Source: Hoeflea phototrophica DFL-43 (lineage in GTDB: Bacteria > Pseudomonadota > Alphaproteobacteria > Rhizobiales > Rhizobiaceae). From it: 64,000 nucleotides of DNA. Shown here in pieces: positions 34,355 through 43,846 of this stretch; the first letter of the stretch is position 1, and each line of letters begins with the position of its first letter. The translations under genes and the position numbers were made by a program. Below the pieces are notes generated by a model. That model worked only from the letters and a program-made list of their open reading frames with translations, made no database searches and was not told the origin of the DNA. Location of the stretch: the NCBI RefSeq assembly GCF_000154705.2, contig NZ_CM002917.1, positions 2,853,659-2,917,658 of the forward strand, given 5' to 3'.

Positions 34355-36427
34355 CTAGCGCAGCGCCGCCTCGATGTTTCCGCCGTCCACGGTGATCACA
34401 TGCGCGGTTGTGCGCTCGGACCTGGCAAGCGCCACGAAGGCATCCGCCACATGATGGGCTTCGACCTCGGCCTTGAGCAGATTGCCGGCCATATAGTCGC
34501 CCGCCGACACCCCGCGGGCCTCGGCCCGCGACGCAATGAAATCGTCGGTGAGCAAGCCGGAGCGGATGCGGTCCGCATTGACGCCATTGACCCGGATACC
34601 CTCGCCGCCCAGTTCCAGCGCCAGTTGCCGCACCAGAAAGAAGGTCGTTGCCTTGGGCAAGCCGTAGGCGCCAAAGCCCTTGCCTGGATTGACTGCCTGC
34701 TTGGAGACATTGAACAGCATCTGCCCACCGTGTCCCTGGGCTGAAAACACCCGCGATGCTGCACGCGCCATGGCCAGATGCGAAAAGAAGTTCAGCTCGA
34801 AACTTGATCTGAGCACGGCCTCATCAAGCTCAAGCAGATTGCCCTGCACCGCCGCTCCCGCATTGGAAACCAGAACATCAAGCCCGCCAAAGCGCGCCGC
34901 GATCTGCTCGATCGCCCTGTCGGCCGAATCTAGCTTGGTCAGATCCGCAACCACGGCCAGGCAGTTGCTTCCGATCCCAGCCGCAGCCGCTTCGCAGTTC
35001 TTGCGGTTGAAATCGATCAGGGCAATTGCAGCACCCTCGCGCGCAAAGGCTTTCGCGGTCGCAAGCCCGATGGCACCGGCACCGCCGGTCACCGCAACGA
35101 TCTGCCCGGCAAAGGGCTTTGCCGCCGCCTTGGCTAGCTTGGCCTGTTCGAGCGACCAGTATTCCATATCGAACAGATCATCCTCACCGATCGGGAAGAA
35201 ACCGCCTGCCGCCTCGCCCTGGCACATGACTTCAACTGTCTGTTCGGCGATATCAGCGGCAGCAGCGGCCGCTCCCGCATCCTTGCCGATCCCCACGATG
35301 CCAAGGCCTTCGATCCAGGCCACGCAAGGATGCGGCTCGAGCATGATCTTGATGCCACCAACCCGCGCGTTCTGTCTTTCGAACATCGCGCGGTACGTGT
35401 CGGCATAGGCCGCGACTTTCTCTGAGATTGCCGGCCCGCCCCTTGCAAGGTCATCCTTTGCCAGCACCAGCATGCGCCCCTTGGTGCGGATGACGTGATC
35501 AGGTGACGCAACCCCGCGTGTGGCCAGAACGCTGAGATCATCACGTCCGAGAAACGCGTCGATATCGGGACTGCTGCGCAGATCCATCACCACCGGCCGG
35601 GCTGGCCCGGCATGGTGATCGCCGCGCACCCGGTCGATGGCCCCGCGCAGCATCGGCAACACATGGGCGGCATTGGCGACATCACTGGCCACCCGGTTGC
35701 GATTGACCGTGGTCTGGAAGCGGCGGCCATTGCTCTGCGCGGCCAGCCAGTCCTCGACGATATTGGTGTGCTCGATCACCCGCTCATAGCTATGGCGCGC
35801 GGTATCACCAAAGGTGAAATGGCCGTGCTTGAGCAGGATCATCCCTTCCACATCGGGATTGGCGTCAAACACCTCGGCCGCCTTCTTGGCCAGCGCGAAG
35901 CCCGGCATGATGTAAGGCACCACCGCAAGCCGGTTGCCGAAGATCTCGGCGATCACCGCCTCGGCGTTTGGCAGATTGGCCAGCGCCAGGAACGCCGTGG
36001 CATGGGTATGGTCGACGAAAATGTGCGGCAGAAAGGCGTGCAGCAGGGTTTCCACAGACGGATTGGGCGCGCCGGAATCCAGCAGGTTCGAGCGCTGCAG
36101 ATTGACCATGTCCTCATCGCTCAGTGACCCGAGGCTGCGCATTTCCAAGAGCGGGTCCAGCCGGACACCCGGAAGCCCGGGTGCTTCCAGCGTATCGAGA
36201 TCCCATCCGCTGCCTTTGACATGCAGCACACGCTGCTTGACACCGAACAGGTCCTCGCGCTCGGTCTTCACCGACGTATTGCCGCCACCATGCATGACGA
36301 GATCCGGATCCGCGCCGATCAAACGCGAGGAATAGACCCGAAGCGCGAGCGTCTGATCCGCCGGGTGATTGCCCGCCGCACGCACCCGTGCATCCGCTTC
36401 CTTGTCATTCCATCTGTTTTGACGCAT
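34355..36427 (-). CDS. Bifunctional class II aldolase / short-chain dehydrogenase
   Basis: A 690-residue fusion. Residues ~20-400 are a class II (zinc) sugar-phosphate aldolase: catalytic Glu in NPSVETLLHAFLP, metal ligands in VDHTHATAF, third His in LLKHGHFTFG. Residues ~430-690 are an SDR: cofactor loop VTGGAGAIGLATAKAF, NAG, and YGLPK as the YxxxK pair. The architecture is that of rhizobial rhamnulose-1-phosphate aldolase/lactaldehyde dehydrogenase (RhaD). No rhamnose kinase or isomerase is nearby, whereas mtnA and mtnK are. It may therefore cleave 5-methylthioribulose-1-phosphate or 5-deoxyribulose-1-phosphate to DHAP and an aldehyde that the SDR domain oxidises or reduces. ATG 36427 has GGAG upstream. 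Confidence 0.87.
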   Translation of the reverse strand: MRQNRWNDKEADARVRAAGNHPADQTLALRVYSSRLIGADPDLVMHGGGNTSVKTEREDLFGVKQRVLHVKGSGWDLDTLEAPGLPGVRLDPLLEMRSLGSLSDEDMVNLQRSNLLDSGAPNPSVETLLHAFLPHIFVDHTHATAFLALANLPNAEAVIAEIFGNRLAVVPYIMPGFALAKKAAEVFDANPDVEGMILLKHGHFTFGDTARHSYERVIEHTNIVEDWLAAQSNGRRFQTTVNRNRVASDVANAAHVLPMLRGAIDRVRGDHHAGPARPVVMDLRSSPDIDAFLGRDDLSVLATRGVASPDHVIRTKGRMLVLAKDDLARGGPAISEKVAAYADTYRAMFERQNARVGGIKIMLEPHPCVAWIEGLGIVGIGKDAGAAAAAADIAEQTVEVMCQGEAAGGFFPIGEDDLFDMEYWSLEQAKLAKAAAKPFAGQIVAVTGGAGAIGLATAKAFAREGAAIALIDFNRKNCEAAAAGIGSNCLAVVADLTKLDSADRAIEQIAARFGGLDVLVSNAGAAVQGNLLELDEAVLRSSFELNFFSHLAMARAASRVFSAQGHGGQMLFNVSKQAVNPGKGFGAYGLPKATTFFLVRQLALELGGEGIRVNGVNADRIRSGLLTDDFIASRAEARGVSAGDYMAGNLLKAEVEAHHVADAFVALARSERTTAHVITVDGGNIEAALR

Positions 36428-36456
36428 TACCGACTCCTGCCTCTGTGAATGGGGCT

Positions 36457-36489
36457 CATTTGACAAAAGTCATATGTTATTGTCAAATG
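36457..36489. promoter_or_regulatory. Operator-like inverted repeat between aldolase and SorC-type regulator genes
   Basis: A perfect 10-bp inverted repeat, CATTTGACAA (36457-36466) and TTGTCAAATG (36480-36489), lies in the 86-bp divergent gap. A near-identical 29-bp element recurs at 39928-39956. It is the probable binding site of the adjacent SorC-family regulator. Confidence 0.75.
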
Positions 36490-36513
36490 TATATTTAGCA
36501 ATGATGGGATGCA

Positions 36514-37485
36514 ATGCCGCAAAACTCGACCAGGCGCTCCACCAAACAGATCAGCGGCGAGGACATCGTCGTCGAAACCGCGTGGCTTTACTACCAGGAC
36601 GGACTGAACCAGAGCGATATTGCCAGCCGCCTGCAGGTCTCCCGGGCCACCGTGGTCAACTACCTTCAGGAAGCCCGCGAGCGCGGTTACATTCACACCA
36701 AACTGTCACCTGAAGCCTTCAACACCCACCGTGCCGCGGTGGCGCTGTGTGAGCGCTACGGCCTCAAGGCAGCCTATATCATGCCAGACGGCACAGGCGG
36801 CATGGATGGCCAGGCAAGCCGCATCATCCGCGGCGCGGCTGACTGGCTGCCGAGCCTGCTTGAACCCGGCGACCGGTTGGGCGTGGCCTGGGGCAAGACG
36901 ATCTATGATGTCGCCGAACAGCTTGAGCAGACGGTCATTGCCGATCTTACCGTGATGCAGCTGGTTGGCTCGATGGCCACGCCCTATGGCTTTTCGGCCG
37001 ATGTCTGCTCCTCCAACGTGGCGCGGAAATTTTCCGCCAAATGCATCAACCTGCACGTGCCCGCGATCCTAAGCTCGGCTCAGATTGCCGCCACACTGCG
37101 GGCCGAAACCCTGATCGCAAATCAGCTCGACGCCATCAGCCATTGCAACAAGACACTGTTCGCCGTGGGATCCTGCCTGCCCGACAGCCATGTCGCGTCC
37201 AGCGGTGTGGCAACCCAGAAGGAACTCCAGGACTACATTGCCAAAGGTGCCGTAGGCGTGTTGTGCGGGCGCTTCATCGATGCCAACGGCGATCCGGTGA
37301 GCGGGCCACTCGACGACCGCATGATGGGCATTGAACTCGACATGCTGCGTCACCGCGACATGGGCATTCTCGTTTCGATCGGAGCGGACCGGGTGCCGGC
37401 GGCCGTCGCAGCACTCAAGGGCGGCTACGCCACCCATGTGGTCACCAATCAAAGCTGCGCCGCGGCGATGATGGAACTTGGCTGA
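36514..37485 (+). CDS. SorC/DeoR-type sugar-binding transcriptional regulator
   Basis: A 323-residue regulator. The N-terminal HTH spans about residues 18-55 (YYQDGLNQSDIASRLQVSRATVVNYLQEARERG). A C-terminal sugar-phosphate isomerase-like effector domain (~60-320) has GDRLGVAWGKTIYDV and GVLCGRFIDANGDPV. Family members bind phosphorylated sugars. ATG 36514. The gene is divergent from the aldolase and convergent with mtnA (12-bp gap). The shared operator in two divergent promoters suggests that it controls the whole cluster. Confidence 0.92.
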   Translation: MPQNSTRRSTKQISGEDIVVETAWLYYQDGLNQSDIASRLQVSRATVVNYLQEARERGYIHTKLSPEAFNTHRAAVALCERYGLKAAYIMPDGTGGMDGQASRIIRGAADWLPSLLEPGDRLGVAWGKTIYDVAEQLEQTVIADLTVMQLVGSMATPYGFSADVCSSNVARKFSAKCINLHVPAILSSAQIAATLRAETLIANQLDAISHCNKTLFAVGSCLPDSHVASSGVATQKELQDYIAKGAVGVLCGRFIDANGDPVSGPLDDRMMGIELDMLRHRDMGILVSIGADRVPAAVAALKGGYATHVVTNQSCAAAMMELG

Positions 37486-37497
37486 ACCCGGCAAACC

Positions 37498-38601
37498 TCA
37501 CGCAGCGCTGCGGCGCTCGGGAAACAGCCCCAGAAGACCCTCACGGCTCGCCTCGGCGACACCCCGCTCGGTGATCAGACCGGTGACCAGCCTTGCCGGC
37601 GTCACATCAAAAGCCGGATTGCCACCCGGTGTCCCGTCAGGGGAAATCTGCACCGAAGTGACGCTACCGTTGTCAAGCCGCCCGAAAACATGCGTCACCT
37701 CGCGGTCGTCACGTTCCTCGATCGGAATCTCGCGAACACCGTCCTCCACGGTCCAGTCAATGGTTGAGGATGGCAGCGCCACATAGAACGGCACATCATT
37801 GTCCTGCGCGGCGAGCGCCTTCAGATAGGTGCCGATCTTGTTGCAAACATCGCCCAGTGCCGTGGTGCGGTCGGTGCCCACGATCACCATGTCGACCTGA
37901 CCATGCTGCATCAGATGCCCGCCGGCATTATCGGTCAGCAAGTGATGCGGAATGCCATGGCTGTTCATTTCCCAGGCCGTCAGTTGCGCACCCTGATTGC
38001 GCGGGCGGGTTTCATCGACCCAGACATGGATCGGAATGCCGGCTTGAACCGCATGATACATCGGCGAAGTCGCGGTCCCCCAATCCACCGTGGCAAGCCA
38101 GCCGGCATTGCAATGGGTGAGAATATTGACCGGCTCGCCCGGCTTCTTGGTCGCTGCAATCTGTTTGACCAGATCCAGCCCGTGAACACCGATCATGCGG
38201 TTGGTCTCGACGTCAGCGTCGCAGATCTCGGCTGCCTTGCGAAAAGCCACAGCGGCGCGTTCACCCTCGGACAGCGGCGCCAGCACCTGACGCATTTCTT
38301 CAAGCGCCCAGCGCAGGTTGATCGCAGTCGGCCGGGTCTCATGCAAAAGCTCCCAGGCGGCGTCGAGAGCAGCGTCAGATGCATTGCGATGCATTTCCAT
38401 TGCAATGCCATAGGCCGCAGTCGCACCGATCAATGGCGCGCCACGCACCCACATGTCGCGAATGGCGGTGGCGAATTCATCGAGGCTCTCGATCTCGACC
38501 ACCCGGAACTCGTGCGGCAACCAGCGCTGGTCGATGATCCTGACCCGTCCGGCCTCGCCATCAAACCAGATCGACCGGTAATGTGTGTCACCAACCTTCA
38601 T
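37498..38601 (-). CDS. mtnA: S-methyl-5-thioribose-1-phosphate isomerase (MtnA family)
   Basis: A 367-residue aldose-1-phosphate isomerase of the MtnA/eIF2B-like family. The catalytic cysteine motif [18 protein letters not shown] and the acid motif [19 protein letters not shown] are intact, and [13 protein letters not shown] lies near residue 50. It converts 5-methylthioribose-1-phosphate to the ribulose-1-phosphate; DrdI-type relatives act on 5-deoxyribose-1-phosphate. ATG 38601 overlaps the mtnK stop (ATGA), so kinase and isomerase are coupled. No mtnB-C-D methionine-salvage enzymes are in the window, which points to a non-classical downstream route. Confidence 0.93.
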   Translation of the reverse strand: MKVGDTHYRSIWFDGEAGRVRIIDQRWLPHEFRVVEIESLDEFATAIRDMWVRGAPLIGATAAYGIAMEMHRNASDAALDAAWELLHETRPTAINLRWALEEMRQVLAPLSEGERAAVAFRKAAEICDADVETNRMIGVHGLDLVKQIAATKKPGEPVNILTHCNAGWLATVDWGTATSPMYHAVQAGIPIHVWVDETRPRNQGAQLTAWEMNSHGIPHHLLTDNAGGHLMQHGQVDMVIVGTDRTTALGDVCNKIGTYLKALAAQDNDVPFYVALPSSTIDWTVEDGVREIPIEERDDREVTHVFGRLDNGSVTSVQISPDGTPGGNPAFDVTPARLVTGLITERGVAEASREGLLGLFPERRSAA

Positions 38602-39866
38602 GTCTTGCCTCCGCATTCCGTCTGCCGCGCCGTTGCGATCACCGCATCCATTCCAGTCAACCGGTTCCTGTTCATCACCAGCAATTGTCCGAGCTCGAGG
38701 CATTTGGCCTCGCATTTGGCCCGCAGGTCCTCATCCTCGATCGTATCAAGCTCGGCAACGTGTGCGAGCCCCAGGATCCGCCTGTGCATCTCGATCCCGG
38801 CAAAGCCGACGAGATCCCGGAAGATCTCCCCCAAAAGCTGCTGCGCCGCCGCCTCAGAGGCAAACTCATGCCCCTGGTCCTCGTAGAGCGATTTCGGGTA
38901 GAGAATGCCGGTCCGCTCGGTTCGCCACAGCCGCAGGAACTCCGCGCAATAGACCGACCATGTCTCCTCGATCACCGACAGGAGCCAGTTCTGGTAGTCC
39001 TTGCAGGCCGCCTCGTCGGCGATGTGAGCAGGCATTGCGTGATAGGCCATCAGATAGTTGCCGATCAGCATGCCGATATCAAAGCCGAAGGGGCCGTAGA
39101 ACGCGAATTCGGGATCAATCACCCGCGCTTCATTGCCCGTCACCATGATCGACCCGGCATGCAGATCGCCATGACACATGGTCTCCCCGCGCGATGTGAA
39201 CGCCCGCTTCATATGCTGGACTTCCACCTTCAGCGCCTGGTCGGCCCGCAACTGCGCCACAACAGCGTCCAGCTGCGGGGTGGTGTGGCGGTTCATCTCC
39301 GCGTCAAAATAGGGATCGGTGAAAACCAGCGCTTCAGTAATGTCGCACAGCTCGACATTGCCTGCGAACAGCGCGGTATCGGCCTTCTTGTCCGGGGCCG
39401 CCATCGACAGATCCGAACCACGGAACGCGGTGCGCGCGGCAAACAAGCCAAGCCGCTGTGCCAGGCCCTCAACCTTGAGACCCTGCATGGTCTGTTGCCG
39501 CAGAATGATGTGCGGCTGCAGGCGCTCCATGATGATCAGCGCCTGGTCTTCATTGAAATAGAGAACCTCCGGAACGCTGCCCGGATCACGGGCTTCCTGC
39601 CGGGTCAAGGCGTGATATTCAAAGAAGGCGCGCTTGAGCGGCAGCGGCCAGCTGTCACCCACAAGGCGCACATAAGGCAGCGCCTGCTTGACGATCACAC
39701 TGCCCGCTTCACCCTCGACAATGAAGACCAGATTGAGATTGCCGTCACCAACCTCGCGCACCGACCAGCTCTCCGGGCTAGCGCCGACCGCTTGCTTCAT
39801 GACATCGAGAGCCCCCAGGCGAACGCCAAGGGTTTCCGGCGACAAGGCTTTGTATTCGCTATTCAA
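38598..39866 (-). CDS. mtnK: S-methyl-5-thioribose kinase
   Basis: A 422-residue APH-fold sugar kinase of the MtnK family: [17 protein letters not shown] near residue 40, the catalytic loop [11 protein letters not shown], and the metal-binding [18 protein letters not shown] 39866 is preferred because GGGAGG lies 6 bases upstream and the resulting N-terminus ([14 protein letters not shown]) is typical. It phosphorylates 5-methylthioribose at C1 with ATP. It is divergent from the ABC importer across a shared operator. Confidence 0.92.
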   Translation of the reverse strand: MNSEYKALSPETLGVRLGALDVMKQAVGASPESWSVREVGDGNLNLVFIVEGEAGSVIVKQALPYVRLVGDSWPLPLKRAFFEYHALTRQEARDPGSVPEVLYFNEDQALIIMERLQPHIILRQQTMQGLKVEGLAQRLGLFAARTAFRGSDLSMAAPDKKADTALFAGNVELCDITEALVFTDPYFDAEMNRHTTPQLDAVVAQLRADQALKVEVQHMKRAFTSRGETMCHGDLHAGSIMVTGNEARVIDPEFAFYGPFGFDIGMLIGNYLMAYHAMPAHIADEAACKDYQNWLLSVIEETWSVYCAEFLRLWRTERTGILYPKSLYEDQGHEFASEAAAQQLLGEIFRDLVGFAGIEMHRRILGLAHVAELDTIEDEDLRAKCEAKCLELGQLLVMNRNRLTGMDAVIATARQTECGGKT

Positions 39867-39927
39867 TTGAGACCTCCCGACGGGCATTCACGACCCTATT
39901 GAAGACCAGCCTAAAGCCCATTTCACT

Positions 39928-39956
39928 CATTTGTCAATATGTGTTGACTTTTGTCA
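39928..39956. promoter_or_regulatory. Second copy of the 29-bp operator-like element
   Basis: On the minus strand this reads TGACAAAAGTCA, 6 variable bases, then ATTGACAAATG. It aligns without gaps to 36461-36489. It sits between the divergent mtnK and ABC transporter genes and should bring both under the SorC-family regulator. Confidence 0.75.
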
Positions 39957-39989
39957 CTACTGCTGTTTTCATCCTCATGGGAGGACTGA

Positions 39990-41522
39990 ATGGCCGAAAC
40001 TCTTTGCGATCTGCTGGGTGTGGAAAAATCCTTTGGCGACAATCGCGTCCTCAAGGGTCTCAACCTGTCCCTGCCCGCAGGAGCCGTTACCGTGCTCATG
40101 GGGGCAAATGGCGCAGGCAAATCCACTCTGGTCAAGATCCTCAGTGGCGTCCACGCTCTCGATGCAGGATCGGTAAGCCTGCTCGGCAAGCCGTTTCAGC
40201 CTTCAAGCCCCGCCGAAGCCATCCGCGCCGGTGTTGTCACGGTCCACCAGAACATCAATGATGGCGTGATACCCGATCTCGACGTCGCCTCGAACCTGCT
40301 CATTGACCGCATGGCTGAGCCTGGCTACGGATTTCTGCTCAGGCGCCGTCAGAACTATGCCGACGCCGAACGGATTGCCAGCCAGATGGGCCTCCATCTC
40401 AATGTGCGCCAGCCGGTCTCCGAACTGGGAATTGCCGACCGGCAATTGATCGCCATTGCCCGCGCCATGGCGCACGATCCGCAACTGCTCATTCTTGATG
40501 AACCGACCTCCTCGCTCTCCGCCTCGGAGGCCGAACGCCTGTTTGCCCTGATAGAGCGGCTTTCAGAGCGTGGCGTCGCCGTGCTCTACATCTCCCACCG
40601 CATGTCCGATATCCGCCGCATCGCGGACCGCATCGTCTCCATGCGCGACGGCGAGATTTCCGGTGTGTTTGAGGGCGATCAGCTCGACTATGAAGGCGCC
40701 GTCAATGCCATGCTCGGCCACCGCATGACCGATGTCGACATCAACATCGGCACGCGCGGCAGGAAGGTGCTGCAGATCAGCAAAATGCAATTGCTGCCCG
40801 GCAGCCGTCCGTTCGATTTTGACCTGTCGGAGAATGAAGTTGTCGCTGTCACCGGCCTTCTCGGCAGTGGCAAGACCGCCCTCGCCCGATGCCTGTTCGG
40901 CCTCGACAAGCCCGCCGGCGGCAGCATTCGGATCGATGGCCGGAACTATGCTCCAGCCAGCCCGCAGGCCGCCATCGCCAGCGGCATCTTCATGTCGCCC
41001 AAGGACCGCGCCAACAACGCCGTGATCACCGATTTCAACCTGACCCGCAACATCACCCTGCCGTTCATGTCACGTTATTCGCGTTTCTCCTTCGTCAACC
41101 GGGGCAAGGAACGGGACACGGCGAAGCGGATGATCAAATCCCTCTCGGTGGTCTGCCAGAGCGAAGCCGACGGGATCAACACGCTCTCAGGCGGCAACCA
41201 GCAGAAGGTGATGCTGGCCAGATGGCTGGCCGAGGAATGCCGCCTCTTGTTGCTCGATGAGCCGTTTCAGGGCGTCGACATTCGCGCCCGCCGCGACATT
41301 GGCCACAAGATCCGCGAAACATCGACCAACCGCGCGACACTTGTCTTCGTCTCCGAACTCGACGAGGCGCTCGAGGTGGCAGACCGGATCGTGGTCATGA
41401 CCGAACATTCGATCTCCGCCGAATTTGAAAACACAAATGTCGATCTCAACGAGATCCTCACAGCAGTAACCGGGTCCGCGCCGGAACAAGACGGCCAACC
41501 CTCAGAGGCAGCATACGTATGA
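39990..41522 (+). CDS. Sugar ABC transporter ATP-binding protein (RbsA-like)
   Basis: A 510-residue protein with two ATPase domains of the ribose/xylose class. Domain 1 has VLMGANGAGKSTLVK and ILDEPTSSLSASEAERLF, but its signature region is degenerate (ELGIADRQLIAIARA). Domain 2 has LLGSGKTALARCLFG, LSGGNQQKVMLARW and LLDEPFQGVDIRARRDI, typical of RbsA, where the two sites are unequal. ATG 39990, with GGAGG upstream. The permease overlaps its stop (ATGA). It probably imports 5-methylthioribose, 5-deoxyribose or a related pentose. Confidence 0.93.
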   Translation: MAETLCDLLGVEKSFGDNRVLKGLNLSLPAGAVTVLMGANGAGKSTLVKILSGVHALDAGSVSLLGKPFQPSSPAEAIRAGVVTVHQNINDGVIPDLDVASNLLIDRMAEPGYGFLLRRRQNYADAERIASQMGLHLNVRQPVSELGIADRQLIAIARAMAHDPQLLILDEPTSSLSASEAERLFALIERLSERGVAVLYISHRMSDIRRIADRIVSMRDGEISGVFEGDQLDYEGAVNAMLGHRMTDVDINIGTRGRKVLQISKMQLLPGSRPFDFDLSENEVVAVTGLLGSGKTALARCLFGLDKPAGGSIRIDGRNYAPASPQAAIASGIFMSPKDRANNAVITDFNLTRNITLPFMSRYSRFSFVNRGKERDTAKRMIKSLSVVCQSEADGINTLSGGNQQKVMLARWLAEECRLLLLDEPFQGVDIRARRDIGHKIRETSTNRATLVFVSELDEALEVADRIVVMTEHSISAEFENTNVDLNEILTAVTGSAPEQDGQPSEAAYV

Positions 41523-42595
41523 GCATAGACCTGGACCAGCCGGGCAAGACACCGGCGACCAATCCCCTGGCTGACAAAACCGGCACCCGTCCTTCAAGCG
41601 CCATCGATCTGGCAATCCGCTACGGATTTCTCGCGTTGCTGCTTGGCTTGGTGATTTTCTTCTCGGTCTTCGCCAATGGTTTTGCCGGGCCACGCAGCGC
41701 CGTGTTCATTTTCCAGTCGGTGGCGATCACCGGCATTCTCGCCCTTGGCGTCACCTGCACGCTGGTGGTCGGCGGTTTTGACCTGTCAATCGGCTCGGTC
41801 GCTACCTCATCAATGATGTTGTCGGCCTACATGATGGTGGTGCTGGAGCAATCCGCCTTCGTGGCCATTCTCGCCTGCCTCGCCATGGGCGCTTTCATCG
41901 GACTGGTCAACGGACTCTTGATCGTCAAGACCAAGATCCCAGATCTGCTGGCGACACTGGGCATGATGTTTCTGCTCGTCGGCTTGCAACGCATCCCGAC
42001 TGAAGGCCGGTCGATCGCAATGGGGATGACGCTGCCCGACGGCTCCACCGCTGAAGGCGTGTTTTCACCGCTGTTTCTCTCATTGGGCCGGCACCGGTTC
42101 GATTTCATGCTCGAAAACCTCCTCCCCGCACCGGTGATCTTTCTGATCATCATCGGCATCCTGGTCTGGGGTTTCCTGGAGCTCACACGCCATGGGCGGC
42201 TGATGTACGCCATTGGCTCGAACGAGCGCGCAGCCAGCCTGACCGGAACAAATGTCAACAATTACAAGATCCTGGCCTACATGATCTCGGGCGTTCTCGC
42301 CTCTGTCGGCGGCATGCTGCTGGCCGCACGTCTCGGCCGCGGTGACATCGCTTCAGGCACCAATCTGCTGCTGGATGCGGTGGCTGCGGCGCTGATCGGC
42401 TTTGCGGTGCTTGGTGCCGCCAAGCCCAACGCCTTCGGCACAGCCATGGGCGCACTGTTCGTGGGCATCCTGCTGCAGGGCCTCACAATGATGAACGCGC
42501 CCTACTACACTCAGGATTTCATCAAGGGCCTGGTGCTTGTCATTGCCCTTGTCTTCACCTTCTCGCTGTCGGCGCGCAAAGCCGGCGGCCACTAA
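41519..42595 (+). CDS. Sugar ABC transporter permease (RbsC-like)
   Basis: A 358-residue permease with 8-10 hydrophobic spans beginning near residue 40, the family segment GVTCTLVVGGFDLSIGSVA near 85, and GLVNGLLIVKTKIPDLLATLGMMF near 125. The N-terminal ~30 residues are polar. It overlaps the ATPase stop and is followed 30 bases later by the receptor gene. Confidence 0.93.
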   Translation: MSIDLDQPGKTPATNPLADKTGTRPSSAIDLAIRYGFLALLLGLVIFFSVFANGFAGPRSAVFIFQSVAITGILALGVTCTLVVGGFDLSIGSVATSSMMLSAYMMVVLEQSAFVAILACLAMGAFIGLVNGLLIVKTKIPDLLATLGMMFLLVGLQRIPTEGRSIAMGMTLPDGSTAEGVFSPLFLSLGRHRFDFMLENLLPAPVIFLIIIGILVWGFLELTRHGRLMYAIGSNERAASLTGTNVNNYKILAYMISGVLASVGGMLLAARLGRGDIASGTNLLLDAVAAALIGFAVLGAAKPNAFGTAMGALFVGILLQGLTMMNAPYYTQDFIKGLVLVIALVFTFSLSARKAGGH

Positions 42596-42625
42596 CAAGA
42601 TACAAAACGCAACGGAGGAAACGAA

Positions 42626-43681
42626 ATGAAACTGATACGCAGAAAAGCATTGGCCCTTTTTGGCGGCCTCGCCGCCGCCGCCACACTGCCCCTCGGTGGC
42701 TTCGCCCAGGCACAGGACATGCCGGCGCCGCTCGACAATGCCGGTGACGTCAAGATCGCGCTGGTGCGCTATCTCTCAACCGGGGACTTCTTCCAGGCCT
42801 ATCTATCAGGCGTGGAATCCCAGGCCGCAGCACTTGGCGTCGACCTTCGGGTGTTCGACAGCCGCCAGGATGCAGCGCTTCAGGCCGATATGGTCGATCA
42901 GGCAATTGCGCTCGGCGTCAACGGCATCATCATTCAGCATGGCCTGACGGAATCCATGAAGGAAGCGGCACAGCGCGCCGTGGATGCCGGAATCAAGGTC
43001 GTGGCTTTTGACGTCAATGTCGAAAACGAAGCCATCCCGCAGATCGAACAGTCGGACTACCTGCTTGGCAAGCTCGCGCTTGAGCAGGCGATCAAGGACA
43101 ACGGCACAGACTGGAAGGCCGGCTATGTCTATGTGCCGGGCATTGCTCCGCTCGACCGCCGCCATGTGGCCTGGGAAGAGGTCAAGGCCGCCAATCCGGG
43201 CATCGTCGAAGCTGCCCAGATGGGCACGCTCGACAACCCGATCGCCAACTCGAACGCCAACCAGGCCCGTTCCGTGCTTCAGGCCAACCAGGACATCTCC
43301 GTCTTTTTCGCGCCTTATGACGAGTTCGCAAAAGGCGTGAAGATCGCCGTTGACGAAGCCGGCCTCTCGCAGGACGTCAAGATCTACTCGGCCGACGTCT
43401 CGACCGCGGACATCTCGGCCATGCGCGAACCCGGCAGCGCATGGGTTGCAACCGTTGCCACCAACCCGGCAGTTGTCGGTGAAGTCTCGGTGCGCGCGCT
43501 TGCGATCATGCTCACAGGCGGCAATCCCGGTGCGCAGGTCGTGGTGCCGCCAACTCTGATAACCCAGGACTTCCTCAACGAAAACGACATCAAGAACATG
43601 GAAGATCTGTCGGCAAAGATGCCGCAGTTTGCCCATGCCGATGTCGCCATGGCCGATTGGATGAAACTGCCACCGCGCTAA
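42626..43681 (+). CDS. Sugar-binding periplasmic protein (RbsB-like)
   Basis: A 351-residue periplasmic receptor (type 1 binding-protein fold). The signal peptide is MKLIRRKALALFGGLAAAA with cleavage near AQAQD. A ligand-binding domain starts at VKIALVRYLSTGDFFQAYLSGVE and has the typical DMVDQAIALGVNGIIIQHG segment. GGAGG lies 11 bases before the ATG. It is the last gene of the importer operon and is followed by a strong terminator. Confidence 0.93.
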   Translation: MKLIRRKALALFGGLAAAATLPLGGFAQAQDMPAPLDNAGDVKIALVRYLSTGDFFQAYLSGVESQAAALGVDLRVFDSRQDAALQADMVDQAIALGVNGIIIQHGLTESMKEAAQRAVDAGIKVVAFDVNVENEAIPQIEQSDYLLGKLALEQAIKDNGTDWKAGYVYVPGIAPLDRRHVAWEEVKAANPGIVEAAQMGTLDNPIANSNANQARSVLQANQDISVFFAPYDEFAKGVKIAVDEAGLSQDVKIYSADVSTADISAMREPGSAWVATVATNPAVVGEVSVRALAIMLTGGNPGAQVVVPPTLITQDFLNENDIKNMEDLSAKMPQFAHADVAMADWMKLPPR

Positions 43682-43703
43682 CCCAACATCCCCCCAGGAT
43701 GGG

Positions 43704-43738
43704 AAAGGCCGCGTCCCCGGATGCGGTCTTTCTTTTTT
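43704..43738 (+). terminator. Rho-independent terminator after the sugar importer operon
   Basis: A GC-rich stem: AAAGGCCGCGTCC (from 43704) pairs with GGATGCGGTCTTT (to 43731) through G-U positions, and is followed by CTTTTTT. It lies 23 bases past the receptor stop. Confidence 0.85.
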
Positions 43739-43846
43739 GGAGCTGGCAGCCAAAAGCGCTCACTTATCGGGTGTCGCAACAGCATAAAAAAGTGGGGCCG
43801 GTCTTTCGACCAAACCCCATAGTCTACAGGGACAAGGTAGAACTGT

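Noticed and set aside
34355..36427. Rhamnose catabolic locus (RhaD)
   Set aside because: Only the fusion fits. Kinase, isomerase, mutarotase and rhamnose-type regulator are absent, while mtnA, mtnK and a shared operator are present.
38583..39902. A 439-residue plus-strand open frame
   Set aside because: It is antisense to mtnK, whose kinase motifs are clear.
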